Counted from the first letter of the stretch, positions 1 to 9,764 are shown. The stretch: 64,000 bases of DNA from Aliiglaciecola sp. LCG003 (GCF_030316135.1 NZ_CP128185.1:1736001-1800000); one strand, 5' to 3'. Notes: generated by a model not told the origin, from the letters alone. Made by a program: numbers and translations.

Positions 1-54
1 AAGTGCCACTAGGGTGGCGGCAAAACTGCGTAAGCGTAGCGATAACTTGATCAT
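1..54 (-). CDS. Sensor histidine kinase, N-terminal fragment cut by the window edge
   Basis: Reading the minus strand from position 54, an ATG opens a frame that stays open to the window edge and encodes MIKLSLRLRSFAATLVAL. Its ATG overlaps the TGA stop of the response regulator (ATGA overlap), the usual arrangement of a regulator-kinase pair. The residues look like the start of a first membrane segment. Only 18 codons are visible, so the kinase identity rests mainly on position after an OmpR-type regulator. It would be the cognate sensor of that regulator. Confidence 0.75.
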   Translation of the reverse strand, partial: MIKLSLRLRSFAATLVAL

Positions 55-725
55 AGTTCTCGATTAATTCGGTAGCCTCGGCCCCTTAATGTTTCGATGG
101 GCTTGAAATGCCCATCAGGATCAAGCTTCTTGCGTAAGCGTCCAACAAAGACTTCAATAACATTGCTATCTAAATCAAAATCTTGATCGTAAATGTGCTC
201 GGTTAATTCAGTTTTTGACACGATTTTTTGCGGATTGAGCAGCAAATACTCCAACACTTTATATTCGTATGCGGTGAGATCTAGCGGATTACCCGACACA
301 GTTACCTCTTCAGCTGTGGTATCTAATACTATGGGTCCTTTTTCAATCAACGGATTGGCTTGTCCTGCTGCTCGACGAATAAGGGCTTTAGCCCGCGCCA
401 GCAATTCTTCATTATGGAAGGGTTTAGTGAGGTAATCGTCAGCGCCTGCCTCTAATCCTTCAACTTTTTCTTGCCAGCGATCGCGGGCGGTAAGAATGAG
501 TATTGGGCAGGTTACCTTGTTTTTTCGCGCTTGCTGAATCACCTCAAAACCGTCCATAATGGGCAGGCCAATATCAATTATTGCCAAGTCATAAGGGTAT
601 TCATTGAGGAAATAGCTAGCCTTTTTTCCGTCATCTGCTAAATCAACACTGTAGCCATTATGCTGCAATAGTTGATCTAGTTGGGTGAGTAAGCGACTGT
701 CATCCTCTACCACCAAAATACGCAT
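51..725 (-). CDS. OmpR/PhoP-family response regulator
   Basis: A 224-residue two-domain response regulator. The receiver domain (about 1-115) has the acidic pair E7/D8-D9, the phospho-acceptor D51 in the IIDIGLP motif, T79 and K101 (LTKPF). The C-terminal winged helix (about 130-222) has the typical LTAYEYKVLEYLL start and the RGRGYR ending of OmpR-class DNA-binding domains. The gene sits between a PepSY protein upstream (1-nt TAATG overlap) and a kinase downstream (ATGA overlap), so the three form one operon. Overall pattern is PhoP/QseB-like; the sensed signal cannot be read from this sequence. Confidence 0.95.
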   Translation of the reverse strand: MRILVVEDDSRLLTQLDQLLQHNGYSVDLADDGKKASYFLNEYPYDLAIIDIGLPIMDGFEVIQQARKNKVTCPILILTARDRWQEKVEGLEAGADDYLTKPFHNEELLARAKALIRRAAGQANPLIEKGPIVLDTTAEEVTVSGNPLDLTAYEYKVLEYLLLNPQKIVSKTELTEHIYDQDFDLDSNVIEVFVGRLRKKLDPDGHFKPIETLRGRGYRINREL

Positions 726-1003
726 TATTTATCCTTACTACGTTGTTTGGTTACTTGCCCTGAACGCTTATCAACATCAACAGTGACCACCCGTCCGGAC
801 TTTTGTAACACTTTAACTTTGTATTTTGTTTTACTTTGATCCACCCTCAACACTCTACCTTTGGCTTGTTGTTGGGCCTTTTGCACGGCTTGTGCTTTGT
901 CGATTTCTGCATTACCGTTATTTTGAGCAGACACCTGGCCTGCAAATAGCAATGTCAGCAGTAATAAGAAAACATGTAAAGCCCATTTAGCCTGCATAAT
1001 CAA
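725..1003 (-). CDS. Small secreted PepSY-domain protein
   Basis: A 92-residue protein with an N-terminal signal peptide (hydrophobic run of leucines, cleavage likely after VSAQ) and a short PepSY-like module: a helix rich in A, Q and K followed by a strand pair that includes VLRVDQSKTKYKVKVL and VVTVDVDKRSGQV. It is predicted to be periplasmic. Its stop overlaps the start of the response regulator by one base, so it is co-transcribed with the two-component system. PepSY proteins beside regulator-kinase pairs are common in marine gammaproteobacteria and may modulate the sensor; that role is inference. Confidence 0.8.
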   Translation of the reverse strand: MIMQAKWALHVFLLLLTLLFAGQVSAQNNGNAEIDKAQAVQKAQQQAKGRVLRVDQSKTKYKVKVLQKSGRVVTVDVDKRSGQVTKQRSKDK

Positions 1004-1053
1004 AATTCTGTCCCAAAAATTAAATTGGCGTTTGTAATCAAATCTGATGATTT

Positions 1054-1563
1054 CTACCCAAGAGGTGGAACTCTAACACGTACCTTAATTTTGTCACCAG
1101 GATGATGCTGCATAAAGGTTTCATAAGCCTCACCGTGATAGCGGTATTTTACGTCATATCCTTTGATTTTTCTTACTTTTTTATTTGACTGGTAAACTGT
1201 CTCGCAACGTTCGACTATTTGGCTATTGTGATGGTCATGGTAGCCGCTGCTGCCGATTATTCCACCGACAAGGGCACCAGCAACTGTACTGGCACGGTTA
1301 TCTCCAATGATATTGCCGATTGCACCACCAATTACCGCGCCCGTAAGAGTCGAGCCGGTCCGGTGGCCAGAGTGTCTATTAGCATGTCGGCTTCTACGTT
1401 CAATGGGATAACATTGCTGCTGAGGCTGAGACACATAAACATAATGGTAGACTGGTTTTGCCTTTACCACTTTAGCGTAATCATAGTAGCTTTGAGCAAT
1501 CGCACTGCCAGTTGATAATCCTAGGGCAATAACAGCAAAGCTAATCAGTTTAAGTTTGTGCAT
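1054..1563 (-). CDS. Glycine-zipper 2TM (17 kDa surface antigen-like) envelope protein
   Basis: A 169-residue protein with a cleavable signal peptide (cleavage near SAIAQ). The centre carries a glycine-zipper hairpin (GAVIGGAIGNIIGD then ALVGGIIGSSG, about residues 75-107), the hallmark of the Rickettsia 17 kDa antigen / glycine-zipper 2TM family. It is followed by a C-terminal region with two cysteines flanking the zipper (CYPIE and CETVY) and a basic tail. It lacks a lipobox, so it is more likely a soluble or membrane-inserted envelope protein than a lipoprotein. It is a single gene 50 bp upstream of the PepSY operon; its function is not known. Confidence 0.85.
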   Translation of the reverse strand: MHKLKLISFAVIALGLSTGSAIAQSYYDYAKVVKAKPVYHYVYVSQPQQQCYPIERRSRHANRHSGHRTGSTLTGAVIGGAIGNIIGDNRASTVAGALVGGIIGSSGYHDHHNSQIVERCETVYQSNKKVRKIKGYDVKYRYHGEAYETFMQHHPGDKIKVRVRVPPLG

Positions 1564-1648
1564 GACATCTCTCCTTGTTAAGACTAGATGCCATCTTAGG
1601 TGAGAGAATCTGAACTTTAGCTGAATTGTTCGTTAATCAAAAGGTGGT

Positions 1649-2149
1649 TTAAGCGTTAGCTGCGAGCATATGGTTTTTTTGCAGTGGGTTGATGCAAGTG
1701 GCAGAAATAGATTTGTTTTTGTTGCTTGTATATATATGGACTTGTAAATCGACATTCTTAAGTTGGTGCCATAAATCGATATTATCTGCTTTGGGACAAA
1801 TAACCTGTTGTAAATACCGTTGCTGGACATCTGAGGCCAAGTCGAGTTTTTCCGGAATTTGAATATAGGCATTCACTTCACCGAATTTGGCATCCGCACC
1901 TTTATAGTGCCAACTCCCCACGCTAAATGCAGTATAGAACGTGCGATCTACTGTTGATAAGGTTGTCTTAGGAACAATATAGGTATCTGTATCGGCAAAT
2001 CGAACTATGTCGAGGTTAAGCACCTGAGAACAGGCTGACAATACTAATAATGCAGCACACAGCAGAGTGAGTTGTTTGCGCCAACGGAATATACCATGTC
2101 GAATGCCTGTCACGTTTTCAAGCCTTTCAAATCCTGTGTAAGTACGCAT
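1649..2149 (-). CDS. Putative lipoprotein of unknown function
   Basis: A frame of up to 166 residues with a hydrophobic segment ending in LSAC, a convincing lipobox, preceded by RWRKQ. The mature part starts at that cysteine. The ATG at 2149 leaves about 23 residues before the hydrophobic core, longer than usual, so the real start may lie further in, for instance at the GTG of the VTGIRHG segment. The mature part has two more cysteines and no motif I recognise. It is flanked by short gaps and appears monocistronic. Confidence 0.6.
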   Translation of the reverse strand: MRTYTGFERLENVTGIRHGIFRWRKQLTLLCAALLVLSACSQVLNLDIVRFADTDTYIVPKTTLSTVDRTFYTAFSVGSWHYKGADAKFGEVNAYIQIPEKLDLASDVQQRYLQQVICPKADNIDLWHQLKNVDLQVHIYTSNKNKSISATCINPLQKNHMLAANA

Positions 2150-2226
2150 CGGCTGAATTTACAAAAACTTGAGAGCTAACGGCGTTATTTATCGATATTT
2201 TTTAAGTTGCAAGACGTGAGATAGAT

Positions 2227-2246
2227 AGAGTAACGGTTGTTACTCT
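2227..2246. repeat. Perfect 8-bp hairpin over the arfB stop codon
   Basis: AGAGTAAC and GTTACTCT are separated by the loop GGTT. The hairpin spans the arfB stop codon and could close the trp-arfB transcript, but no U-run follows on the minus strand, so I do not call it an intrinsic terminator. Confidence 0.5.
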
Positions 2247-2662
2247 AAATCAACTTTTCTGCGCATAGTTTTTATTTTGGCTTGTTTCTTTTTACCTTCG
2301 ACCCGACGTATTTGTGACGATTTTGTCGGTTTGGTGGCACGCCGAGGTTTGGGCTTTTCACCGGCCTTTTGGATGATTTCTAATAATCGCGCAATCGCGT
2401 CCTCTTTATTCTGTTCCTGAGTGCGGTAACTCTGGGCTTTGATAATCAACACGCCATCATTGGTTAAGCGACTATCACGGCTGCTAAGTAAAGCCTCTTT
2501 ATAGTGTTCGGGTAATGATGAAGCTTGTATATCGAAGCGTAAATGGATCGCACTAGATACTTTATTAACATTCTGACCACCCGCACCTTGGGCGCGGATG
2601 GCTGTCATATCAAATTCGTCTTCAGCAATACTCACATAAGGCGTGATGCTTAGATTAGCCAT
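2240..2662 (-). CDS. arfB: Alternative ribosome-rescue factor ArfB (peptidyl-tRNA hydrolase)
   Basis: A 140-residue single-domain release-factor homologue. The GGQ motif at residues 28-30 (AQGAGGQNVNKV) hydrolyses peptidyl-tRNA, and the lysine/arginine-rich C-terminal tail (about 105-138) is the part that in ArfB/YaeJ enters the empty mRNA channel of stalled ribosomes. Length matches the family. It begins 2 bp after the YciI gene and so probably rides on the trp operon transcript. The window also holds tmRNA and smpB, the primary rescue system. Confidence 0.95.
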   Translation of the reverse strand: MANLSITPYVSIAEDEFDMTAIRAQGAGGQNVNKVSSAIHLRFDIQASSLPEHYKEALLSSRDSRLTNDGVLIIKAQSYRTQEQNKEDAIARLLEIIQKAGEKPKPRRATKPTKSSQIRRVEGKKKQAKIKTMRRKVDLE

Positions 2663-2664
2663 AG

Positions 2665-2964
2665 TTAAGGTAGCACCTTCTTGTAGGGTTTAACTGTGAC
2701 TTTAGCATAAACGCCTGCAGTGATGTACGGATCTGTGTCGGCCCACAATTGTGCTTCGGCTAAGCTGTCAAACTCTGCCACTATTAATGAGCCGGTGAAA
2801 CCCGCTTCACCGGGATCTTCGTTATCGATAGCTGGGCAAGGGCCGGCTAACACCAATCGACCTGCGGTCTTAAGTGCTTCCACACGCTGTAAATGAGCCG
2901 GACGGGATTGTTTGCGAAGCGGTAGGCTATTCTGTACATCTTCTGAATAAATAATGTATAGCAT
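2665..2964 (-). CDS. YciI family protein
   Basis: A 99-residue YciI-like protein: ferredoxin-like fold pattern with RPAHLQRVEAL near the N-terminus, GRLVLAGP in the middle, and WADTDPY before the last strand (VYAKVTVKPYKKV). The conserved His of PAHL and Asp of WADTDPY match the family pattern. The biochemical role of YciI proteins is poorly defined. It lies 9 bp after trpA and 2 bp before arfB, so it is probably the penultimate gene of the trp transcript. Rating reflects family, not function. Confidence 0.9.
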   Translation of the reverse strand: MLYIIYSEDVQNSLPLRKQSRPAHLQRVEALKTAGRLVLAGPCPAIDNEDPGEAGFTGSLIVAEFDSLAEAQLWADTDPYITAGVYAKVTVKPYKKVLP

Positions 2965-2973
2965 TAACTGTCC

Positions 2974-3780
2974 TTATTTATGCGTAGCGGCTTTCATCTG
3001 CTGAACAAACTCGCCTAATTCTTTTAACATTTTGCTGGGTTGGTCTAGGTTCTCTGCAATGATATTAACCGTTGCCGAGCCTGATATAGCACCTGCGGCA
3101 CCAGCTTTAATCGCCTCTGCAACTTGCGCTGGTTGAGATATACCAAACCCCAGCAGTGGGGGAGCCACTTCATAGCGGGTTAACTTACTGATTAACTCAT
3201 CAGCAGGTATCGTGGCGGCAGTTTCTGCGCCGGTTACACCCGCACGGCCAAGTAAATAGGTATATCCTTGGGATTTTTGACCAATCTCGGCAAGAGTTTC
3301 ATCACTTGCATTAGGCGGTGCAATCAAGATTTGTTGAATACCATTTGCTTTGGCCGCCGCAATGAACGGATCGGCTTCACGTAAAGGCACATCAGCAATC
3401 AAGATTGAATCAACACCTGACTCGGCTGCCAAGTGATAAAAATTCGGTAGGCCTTTTCTGACGACTAAATTGCTATATAACAAGAGGCCAATTGGTATAT
3501 CTTCGAACTGTTGGCGAATTTGCTTGATCACGTCAAAACAATCCGCAGGAGTGATTTTGTTTGCTAAGGCACGGATACTGGCATTTTGGATAGTAGTGCC
3601 ATCCGCAATAGGATCAGAATACGGAATACCCAGCTCTAACGCATCTGCGCCATTTTCAACTAACGTTTTGATAATGTTGAACGAAGTTTGTTTATCCGGA
3701 TCACCTAACATTACAAAGGGGACGAAAGCTCCTTGGTTGTCAGCCTTTAATTTTTCAAACATGTTGGCATAACGGCTCAT
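2974..3780 (-). CDS. trpA: Tryptophan synthase alpha chain
   Basis: A 268-residue TIM barrel that cleaves indole-3-glycerol phosphate to indole and glyceraldehyde 3-phosphate. The catalytic residues are in canonical positions: E49 in [11 protein letters not shown] and D60 in IADG. The phosphate-binding GFGIS and AISGSA segments are present toward the C-terminus. It overlaps trpB by 4 bp (ATGA), which fits translational coupling of the two subunits of the alpha2beta2 complex. Full length and intact. Confidence 0.98.
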   Translation of the reverse strand: MSRYANMFEKLKADNQGAFVPFVMLGDPDKQTSFNIIKTLVENGADALELGIPYSDPIADGTTIQNASIRALANKITPADCFDVIKQIRQQFEDIPIGLLLYSNLVVRKGLPNFYHLAAESGVDSILIADVPLREADPFIAAAKANGIQQILIAPPNASDETLAEIGQKSQGYTYLLGRAGVTGAETAATIPADELISKLTRYEVAPPLLGFGISQPAQVAEAIKAGAAGAISGSATVNIIAENLDQPSKMLKELGEFVQQMKAATHK

Positions 3781-4958
3781 TGCTGATCTCCTAGAATGCT
3801 ATGTACGTGGGCAAGATCTTTGTCTCCACGACCGGATAAATTTAGCACGATAATTGTGCCATCTTCTGCTTCTTCTGCCATATCAATGGCATAGGCTAAA
3901 CCATGTGCTGACTCTAGGGCAGGGATAATACCTTCCTTGCGAGCTAATAACTGAAACGCATTTAATGCTTCCGTATCTGTAACGGCGACATACTCTGCGC
4001 GGCCAATATCATGCAAGTATGCATGTTGGGGACCTACAGCAGGGTAGTCAAGTCCAGCTGAAACAGAGTAAGACTCTTCGATCTGTCCGTCAGCATCTTG
4101 CATGATATAACTATAGGCACCGTGTAATATACCTTTGCTACCGGTACAAATAGCTGCACCATGTTCGGCGGTATGCAGACCTTTACCCGCCGGCTCTACG
4201 CCGATTAAGCGCACACTGGGCTCGTCAATAAAATCGGCAAACATACCGATAGCATTAGAGCCGCCACCCACACAGGCCACTACTGCATCAGGCAAACGGC
4301 CTTCTTTTTCCATTATCTGTGCACGGGTTTCTTCACCGATCATGCGATGAAATTCGCGTACAATAGTTGGGAAAGGGTGAGGACCGGCAGCGGTACCCAA
4401 CAAATAATGTGCTTTGTCATAATTGGCTGACCAATCGCGCATGGCTTCATTTACTGCATCTTTCAATGTGCCAGAGCCTGCGGTGACAGGAATTACTTCA
4501 GCTCCCATCAAACGCATTCTAAATACATTTGGCGCTTGTCGTTCGACATCTTTCGCACCCATGTAAATTCTGGCTTTTAACCCCATCAAAGCACAGGCAA
4601 GTGCTGTGGCTACACCGTGTTGGCCCGCGCCGGTTTCGGCGATGACTTCTGTCTTACCCATGCGTTTGGTTAGCAATGCCTGTCCAAGTACTTGATTGGT
4701 TTTGTGCGCACCACCGTGGAGCAGATCTTCACGTTTAAGGTACAATTTAACCTTCGGGTTATTAACTAGATTGCGACTTAAGGTCATAGCCGTTGGACGG
4801 CCAGCATAATCTTTCAACAATCCCATGAATTCTGCTTGAAAATCTGGGTCTTGTTGAGCATCAATAAAGGCTTGTTCTAATTGATCCAAGGCTGGGATCA
4901 AAAGCTCAGGTACGTACATACCCCCGTAGTCACCAAATTTACTTGATAAGTTATTCAT
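3777..4958 (-). CDS. trpB: Tryptophan synthase beta chain
   Basis: A 393-residue PLP enzyme that condenses indole with serine. The PLP lysine is K86 in [11 protein letters not shown]; the phosphate-binding glycine loop GGGSNAIG lies near residue 230, and the C-terminal LSGRGDKD segment is intact. It overlaps trpA by 4 bp and follows trpCF after a 34-bp gap, the only sizeable gap between the biosynthetic genes of the operon. All family landmarks are present and the length is normal. Confidence 0.98.
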   Translation of the reverse strand: MNNLSSKFGDYGGMYVPELLIPALDQLEQAFIDAQQDPDFQAEFMGLLKDYAGRPTAMTLSRNLVNNPKVKLYLKREDLLHGGAHKTNQVLGQALLTKRMGKTEVIAETGAGQHGVATALACALMGLKARIYMGAKDVERQAPNVFRMRLMGAEVIPVTAGSGTLKDAVNEAMRDWSANYDKAHYLLGTAAGPHPFPTIVREFHRMIGEETRAQIMEKEGRLPDAVVACVGGGSNAIGMFADFIDEPSVRLIGVEPAGKGLHTAEHGAAICTGSKGILHGAYSYIMQDADGQIEESYSVSAGLDYPAVGPQHAYLHDIGRAEYVAVTDTEALNAFQLLARKEGIIPALESAHGLAYAIDMAEEAEDGTIIVLNLSGRGDKDLAHVHSILGDQQ

Positions 4959-4992
4959 CTGATTCTCTTTTTAATTAAATTTATTATTAAGT

Positions 4993-6390
4993 TCATTTAA
5001 AGGTTCTAAGCGCGCTAAACGCTTGAGTAATTTTGTTGTGATCTTTAATTCCCGGCGCAACTTCCACCCCAGAGTTAATATCTATGCCTTGGGCAGGCGT
5101 GTTGGCGGCTAGGCTAATATTCTCTGGGGTAATGCCTCCAGCAACGAAGACCGAATTAGTTGCCGGTAGTTGGGATAACAATTGCCAATCGAATTGTTTT
5201 CCTGTGCCACCTGATTGATTACCTACCTTACAGTCGTAGACAATGCAGTCTAGGTTTCGAAAAACAGTCGGTGACAACAATTCTGTATCTCCAAAAGTTA
5301 CCGCTAGCGCTTTCCATATCTGGCAATGTTGGGGGAGTTGATCACGCAGTTCGTCTATAAAGGTTTGTTGTTCATTACCGTGCAACTGCACAGCAGATAA
5401 CTTCAAGGTGTTGGCATATTCAACAATCAAAGGGATTGTGGCATTGACAAATACACCGACATAAGCAAAAGGAACCGCGTTTACAATCTGCTTGGCTTTT
5501 GGGAGTGCTATCTTGCGAGGGGAGCCATCGGCAAATATTAAGCCCGCATAGAGTGCACCACTATCTTTAACGTGTTGCGCGTCTTCTATACAGGTGATAC
5601 CGCAAACTTTCACTGTTCCATAAAGCAGTTTTTTCACTGCACGGCTAATATTCTGTTCGGCCATGACAGAGCTGCCAACCAAAAAGCCATCAACCAGCGA
5701 TGCCAATCTTCGAACATCTTTATTGGTATAGATACCCGACTCAGAAATAATTAAGCATTGATGTGACGAGGCTTTTATCAAGGGAACCAATTTTTCGGTT
5801 GTCGCAAGGTCCGTGCTTAGGTCACGAAGATCTCGGTTATTAATACCAATGATCTTTGCACCCAAGGCAATTGCTCTGTGTACTTCAGTTTCGTTACTCA
5901 CCTCAGTTAATACGTCGAGTTGATATTGAGCAGCTAATTCAGCAAGTTGTTGATAGCTTTCATCATCTAGCACCGATAGCATCAATAAAACCGCGTCAGC
6001 ATGGTGATATCTGGCCAGATAAATCTGATAGGGGGCGACAAAAAAATCCTTATTGAGCACTGGCTGATGAACCCTATCACGCACATATTCCAGATACTCG
6101 AACTTACCTTGGAAATACTTTTCATCGGTAAGTACCGAAATACAGGCTGCGTAGGGTAAATATGCTTGAATAATTTCATCTAAATTGAAATCTTCGCGGA
6201 TCAGCCCTTTGGAAGGTGAGGCTTTTTTACATTCAAAAATAAAGCCAGCGTTAGGGTGTGCCAAAGCATCGTAAAAGCTTCTGTCCGAGGGTGTCAGTGT
6301 GCTGATAAACGACTCCAGCGGCAGTTGTTCTTTACGTTGGGACAACTCCTGATGTTTGTCAGCCACAATTTTTTCTAACACATTTGCCAC
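4993..6390 (-). CDS. trpCF: Fused indole-3-glycerol phosphate synthase / phosphoribosylanthranilate isomerase
   Basis: A 465-residue two-domain enzyme. Residues 1 to about 255 form TrpC (IGP synthase), with FIFECKKASPSKG near the N-terminus, VLNKDFF, and IISESGI. From about residue 258 the TrpF isomerase begins with VKVCGITCIEDAQ and ends with FVAGGITPENI and GIDINSGVE. The C-F fusion is the form typical of enterics and related gammaproteobacteria. It abuts trpD directly with no intergenic bases. Confidence 0.97.
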   Translation of the reverse strand: MANVLEKIVADKHQELSQRKEQLPLESFISTLTPSDRSFYDALAHPNAGFIFECKKASPSKGLIREDFNLDEIIQAYLPYAACISVLTDEKYFQGKFEYLEYVRDRVHQPVLNKDFFVAPYQIYLARYHHADAVLLMLSVLDDESYQQLAELAAQYQLDVLTEVSNETEVHRAIALGAKIIGINNRDLRDLSTDLATTEKLVPLIKASSHQCLIISESGIYTNKDVRRLASLVDGFLVGSSVMAEQNISRAVKKLLYGTVKVCGITCIEDAQHVKDSGALYAGLIFADGSPRKIALPKAKQIVNAVPFAYVGVFVNATIPLIVEYANTLKLSAVQLHGNEQQTFIDELRDQLPQHCQIWKALAVTFGDTELLSPTVFRNLDCIVYDCKVGNQSGGTGKQFDWQLLSQLPATNSVFVAGGITPENISLAANTPAQGIDINSGVEVAPGIKDHNKITQAFSALRTFK

Positions 6391-7422
6391 TTAGTTAACT
6401 CCTTGCTGACTGATGATTGCAGCAGATAGTATAGTTTCTAAAGCTCTACCCGATTGCATCGCATCAATGGCCATATCTGCGCCACGTTGGTAACTATCTA
6501 CTTTACCGGTCAATTTTAGTAGTGCGCCTGCATTAATTGCAATGGCAGCCTGATGGGCTTCTTGTCCTTGACCAGAGAGCACCCTCTCTATATGTGCTTT
6601 GTTCTGTTCTGGTTCACCGCCTTCAATACTTTTTAGTGAATGTTGCTGTAAACCAAACTCAGCTGGGGTCAGGGTGTATTGAGTAATTTCATCCTCCGCT
6701 AGCTCTGCAACCTGTGATGGACCATGTAAGGCTAATTCGTCCAAGCCACTGCCATGAACCACCAAGGCGTGTTTGTAGCCCAGTAAGCGTAACGTTTTCG
6801 CGAAAGGAAGCACAAATTTTGGCGCATATACACCTATCATCATATGAGTCGGCTTAGCCGGATTGGCTAAAGGTCCCAGTAAATTGAACAAAGTGCGGGT
6901 TTTTAGAGTTGTGCGCACAGGCATCGCATATTTGATCCCTGCATGATAATTAGGTGCAAATAAAAAACTCAGATTAGCCTGATCCAAACATTCACGGGCA
7001 GTCGCCGCACTCATGCCAAGATCCATTCCGAAAGTACGGAACAAGTCAGCAGAGCCCGATTTGCTCGATACACTGCGATTACCGTGTTTGGCCACTTTCA
7101 ATCCACAGCTTGCCGCTACTATAGCTGCTGCTGAAGAGATATTAATGGTGTTGTGACCATCACCGCCTGTGCCTACTATGTCGGCAAAATCATAGTCTGG
7201 GCGCTCAAAAGAGCTGGCATTTTCAATTAATGCGCCAGCTGCGCCGGCAATTTCATCTGGTGTTTCACCCTTTATTTTTAAAGCGGTGAGCAAAGATGAA
7301 ATGACAATGTCATTTAATTCGCCCTTTACGATTAAGGAAAACAGTGACTGACAGTCTTGCTGAGACAAGTTATGCCCTTGGTAGACTGATTCAAGATGGG
7401 TTCGAAGAAGGTCTTGATTCAT
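6391..7422 (-). CDS. trpD: Anthranilate phosphoribosyltransferase
   Basis: A 343-residue enzyme that transfers phosphoribose from PRPP to anthranilate. The PRPP-binding [14 protein letters not shown] segment lies near residue 85, followed by [15 protein letters not shown] and the anthranilate-binding region with [21 protein letters not shown]. It is a stand-alone TrpD, not fused to TrpG. It lies 2 bp after trpG and directly before trpCF in the operon. Confidence 0.97.
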   Translation of the reverse strand: MNQDLLRTHLESVYQGHNLSQQDCQSLFSLIVKGELNDIVISSLLTALKIKGETPDEIAGAAGALIENASSFERPDYDFADIVGTGGDGHNTINISSAAAIVAASCGLKVAKHGNRSVSSKSGSADLFRTFGMDLGMSAATARECLDQANLSFLFAPNYHAGIKYAMPVRTTLKTRTLFNLLGPLANPAKPTHMMIGVYAPKFVLPFAKTLRLLGYKHALVVHGSGLDELALHGPSQVAELAEDEITQYTLTPAEFGLQQHSLKSIEGGEPEQNKAHIERVLSGQGQEAHQAAIAINAGALLKLTGKVDSYQRGADMAIDAMQSGRALETILSAAIISQQGVN

Positions 7423-7424
7423 AC

Positions 7425-8027
7425 TTATGCCTTTTGCGTCAGGTAATGGATGCTTTGGTCAAGCAACTGGCTACCTTGAGAGGTTAAAATGGATTCGGGA
7501 TGAAATTGGAAGCCTAACATCATGTCCTTGGTGTGACTAACAGCCATGGGGATATCATTGTACTGGGCGATCACCGGTAATTCAGGTGGCATATTGCTGG
7601 CCATGAGTGAATGGTATCGAGCAACAGGCAATGGGCTAGGCAAGTTAGCAAAAACGCCTTGAGCAGAATGATTAATATAGGATGCTTTGCCGTGCATCAC
7701 TTCGTCACTGCGCACCACGTCGCCACCATAAGACTGCACTATGGCCTGATGACCAAGGCAAATGCCCAAAACCGGGAAATGACCTTTAACTAGATTCAGT
7801 AGAGTTAACAAACAGCCTGCGTCTTTTGGTGTACCTGGGCCAGGTGACAATAACAAGACGACTTGGCTTGAATCAGATTGCTGCTGCATGCGTTTGAATA
7901 TCTTGTCTGCCGAGACAGAGTTGCGATATATGGTGAGCTCATGGCCTAAGCCTCTAAGCTCATCCACTAGGTTATAAGTGAAAGAGTCAAAATTATCTAA
8001 CAGGAAGACACTGATCGGCTTGTTCAT
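7425..8027 (-). CDS. trpG: Anthranilate synthase component II (glutamine amidotransferase)
   Basis: A 200-residue class I glutamine amidotransferase that supplies ammonia to TrpE. The triad is visible: C90 in [10 protein letters not shown] and H176/E178 in FQFHPESIL, with LSPGPGTP as the oxyanion-region motif. It overlaps trpE by 4 bp. A stand-alone class I domain directly after trpE fits TrpG; a dual role in p-aminobenzoate synthesis (PabA) cannot be excluded from the sequence alone. Confidence 0.95.
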   Translation of the reverse strand: MNKPISVFLLDNFDSFTYNLVDELRGLGHELTIYRNSVSADKIFKRMQQQSDSSQVVLLLSPGPGTPKDAGCLLTLLNLVKGHFPVLGICLGHQAIVQSYGGDVVRSDEVMHGKASYINHSAQGVFANLPSPLPVARYHSLMASNMPPELPVIAQYNDIPMAVSHTKDMMLGFQFHPESILTSQGSQLLDQSIHYLTQKA

Positions 8028-9631
8028 GCTTGATTCTCCTGAGATAGAGTTGGAGTAACTGAAGCCAGAATGGCGCTGATAACAGCTTGTGCTTTGGCGC
8101 GAGTTTCATCCGCTTCGGCCTGCGGATCCGAATCATATACAACCCCTGCACCTGCTTGAATATACGCAACGTCATTTTTAACAAACGCCGAGCGGATCAC
8201 GATACAGGTATCCATGTCGCCATGACCGTTAATATAACCGACTGCACCGCCATAACTGCCTCGGCGCTTTTTCTCAACTTGACGAATTAGGCTGGCGGCA
8301 CTGACTTTAGGGGCACCGACTAAGGTTCCCATATTCATACAAGCGGCATAAGCATGTAACGCGTCCAAGTCATCACGAAGCTGACCTACCACGCGGGAGA
8401 CGAGATGCATAACGTGGGAATAACGATCTACTTTGAGCAAATCTTTTACATAACGGGTGCTGGGTTTGGACACTTTCGCCACATCATTACGGGCCAAATC
8501 AACTAACATGATATGTTCCGCTTTCTCTTTTTGGTCTTCACGCAGGTTCAGCTCTATACGACTATCCAGGTCAAGGTTGATGCTGCCGTCTGCATGTTTT
8601 CCTCTTGGTCGAGTGCCGGCGATAGGATAGATTTCTACTTGATTGGTTTGATGTTCATATTTTAAAGCTGACTCGGGAGAGGCTCCGAACATACTAAAGT
8701 CTTCATCTTGCAAGTAAAACATGTAGGGGCTGGGATTTTGTTTCTTTAGTTTGGCATAGGCAAGATAGGGATGGGGGCAGGGCAGACTGAAACTGCGGGA
8801 CGGCACCACTTGAAAGATATCACCTGCCAGAATGTGTTCCTTGAGATCCAGCACATCTTGTTTAAAGTGCTCATCGTCTTTGTCGACTTTAAGGTCACAC
8901 TCTATGGCTTCAATTTGCTGGGCAGGCAGCTCAGTGAGCGATTCAAGTTGGCCTAAGGTCTGTTCCATTTGCTGGCTAACAGCAAAATAACTATTGGCTA
9001 CATTTGCACCGCTAAAGACGCTATTAATCACTTCGGTTGTTTGCTTTTGATGGTCGATAACCAAAAGTGATTGAGCAAGGTAAAATACGAAATCTGGGCA
9101 GCTATTTTCACTCTCTGCTACGTCAGGTAATTTTTCGAAGCTAGCTAACAAATCATAGGCAAAGGCACCGCCTAAAAATAAATTCTGCGGATGTTCCCGC
9201 AAACAACGAATCCGCTTGACCATTAAACGCAATGCATCAAATACAGCAGGTGCTTTGAGACGCGCATCTTCGTCTAAGTCATCATTGGCAGGGGGGAAAA
9301 CTAAGGTTAAACTCAAACCATCAGCAGCTGATTGAGTCGTGACTGATGGGGGGCGGTGTAACAGAAATAGAGGAAGTAAAGATGCGCCATTGTCGTTCAA
9401 TGCCGTTATCTGCACAATTTGACCGTTGCAGACTAATTTTAATGCCGAATCGAGTAAGATTAAACTTTTTAAATTGTCTTTACTGTCGATTTCAGCTGAT
9501 TCGAGTAACAAGCAATTGGCTTTGTTGGCACATAATTGCTGAAACGCATTGAGTGGATCTTTAACATAGGGTCCTTGTCGGACGAGTGTCTCGGCGATAC
9601 CTGGTTGATCGCTTAATTGCGTTAAACTCAT
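8024..9631 (-). CDS. trpE: Anthranilate synthase component I
   Basis: A chorismate-using enzyme of 535 residues from the ATG at 9631. I chose this start because a GAGAAAG ribosome-binding site lies just upstream and because the frame farther upstream runs through the attenuator hairpin. The tryptophan feedback motif LLES is present near residue 40, and the catalytic domain is intact (IAGTRPRG, SRIELNLREDQKEKAEH, GTLVGAPKVSA and the C-terminal QAGAGVVYDSDP). It is the first structural gene after trpL and the attenuator. Confidence 0.97.
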   Translation of the reverse strand: MSLTQLSDQPGIAETLVRQGPYVKDPLNAFQQLCANKANCLLLESAEIDSKDNLKSLILLDSALKLVCNGQIVQITALNDNGASLLPLFLLHRPPSVTTQSAADGLSLTLVFPPANDDLDEDARLKAPAVFDALRLMVKRIRCLREHPQNLFLGGAFAYDLLASFEKLPDVAESENSCPDFVFYLAQSLLVIDHQKQTTEVINSVFSGANVANSYFAVSQQMEQTLGQLESLTELPAQQIEAIECDLKVDKDDEHFKQDVLDLKEHILAGDIFQVVPSRSFSLPCPHPYLAYAKLKKQNPSPYMFYLQDEDFSMFGASPESALKYEHQTNQVEIYPIAGTRPRGKHADGSINLDLDSRIELNLREDQKEKAEHIMLVDLARNDVAKVSKPSTRYVKDLLKVDRYSHVMHLVSRVVGQLRDDLDALHAYAACMNMGTLVGAPKVSAASLIRQVEKKRRGSYGGAVGYINGHGDMDTCIVIRSAFVKNDVAYIQAGAGVVYDSDPQAEADETRAKAQAVISAILASVTPTLSQENQA

Positions 9632-9688
9632 ATTATCTTTCTCAAGGTCAAAATATACTGCAAATGAAATCGTTTCGGGCAGATACGA

Positions 9689-9713
9689 AAAAGGCCCGTT
9701 AAACGGGCCTTTT
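9689..9713 (-). terminator. trp attenuator terminator (3:4 hairpin)
   Basis: On the minus strand AAAAGGCCCG pairs perfectly with CGGGCCTTTT around a 5-nt loop, followed by a run of Ts. It lies between the trpL stop and the trpE start and is the attenuation terminator. Arms are at 9704-9713 (first transcribed) and 9689-9698. Confidence 0.92.
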
Positions 9714-9764
9714 AAAACTATTTGTACAAATACAAACACTCACAGCCCGCTAGTTAGGGATGTG
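9689..9764 (-). promoter_or_regulatory. trp operon attenuator with alternative hairpins
   Basis: Three mutually exclusive RNA pairings can be read on the minus strand. Hairpin 1:2 pairs CACATCCC (9757-9764) with GGGCTGTG (9741-9748), with one mismatch. Antiterminator 2:3 pairs AGCGGGCT (9744-9751) with GGCCCGTT (9702-9709), including two wobble pairs. Terminator 3:4 is at 9689-9713. Region 1 begins immediately after the Trp codons of trpL, so a ribosome stalled there would mask region 1, free region 2 and favour the antiterminator. This is the classical ribosome-mediated attenuation layout, read directly from complementarity. Confidence 0.9.

Noticed and set aside
1633-1872. Minus-strand frame overlapping the lipoprotein gene in another phase
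   Set aside because: No ribosome-binding site or motif; the overlapping frame has a clear lipobox.
9632-9739. Upstream extension of the trpE frame by 36 codons
   Set aside because: It would translate through the attenuator terminator; the ATG at 9631 has a good ribosome-binding site and the right family length.
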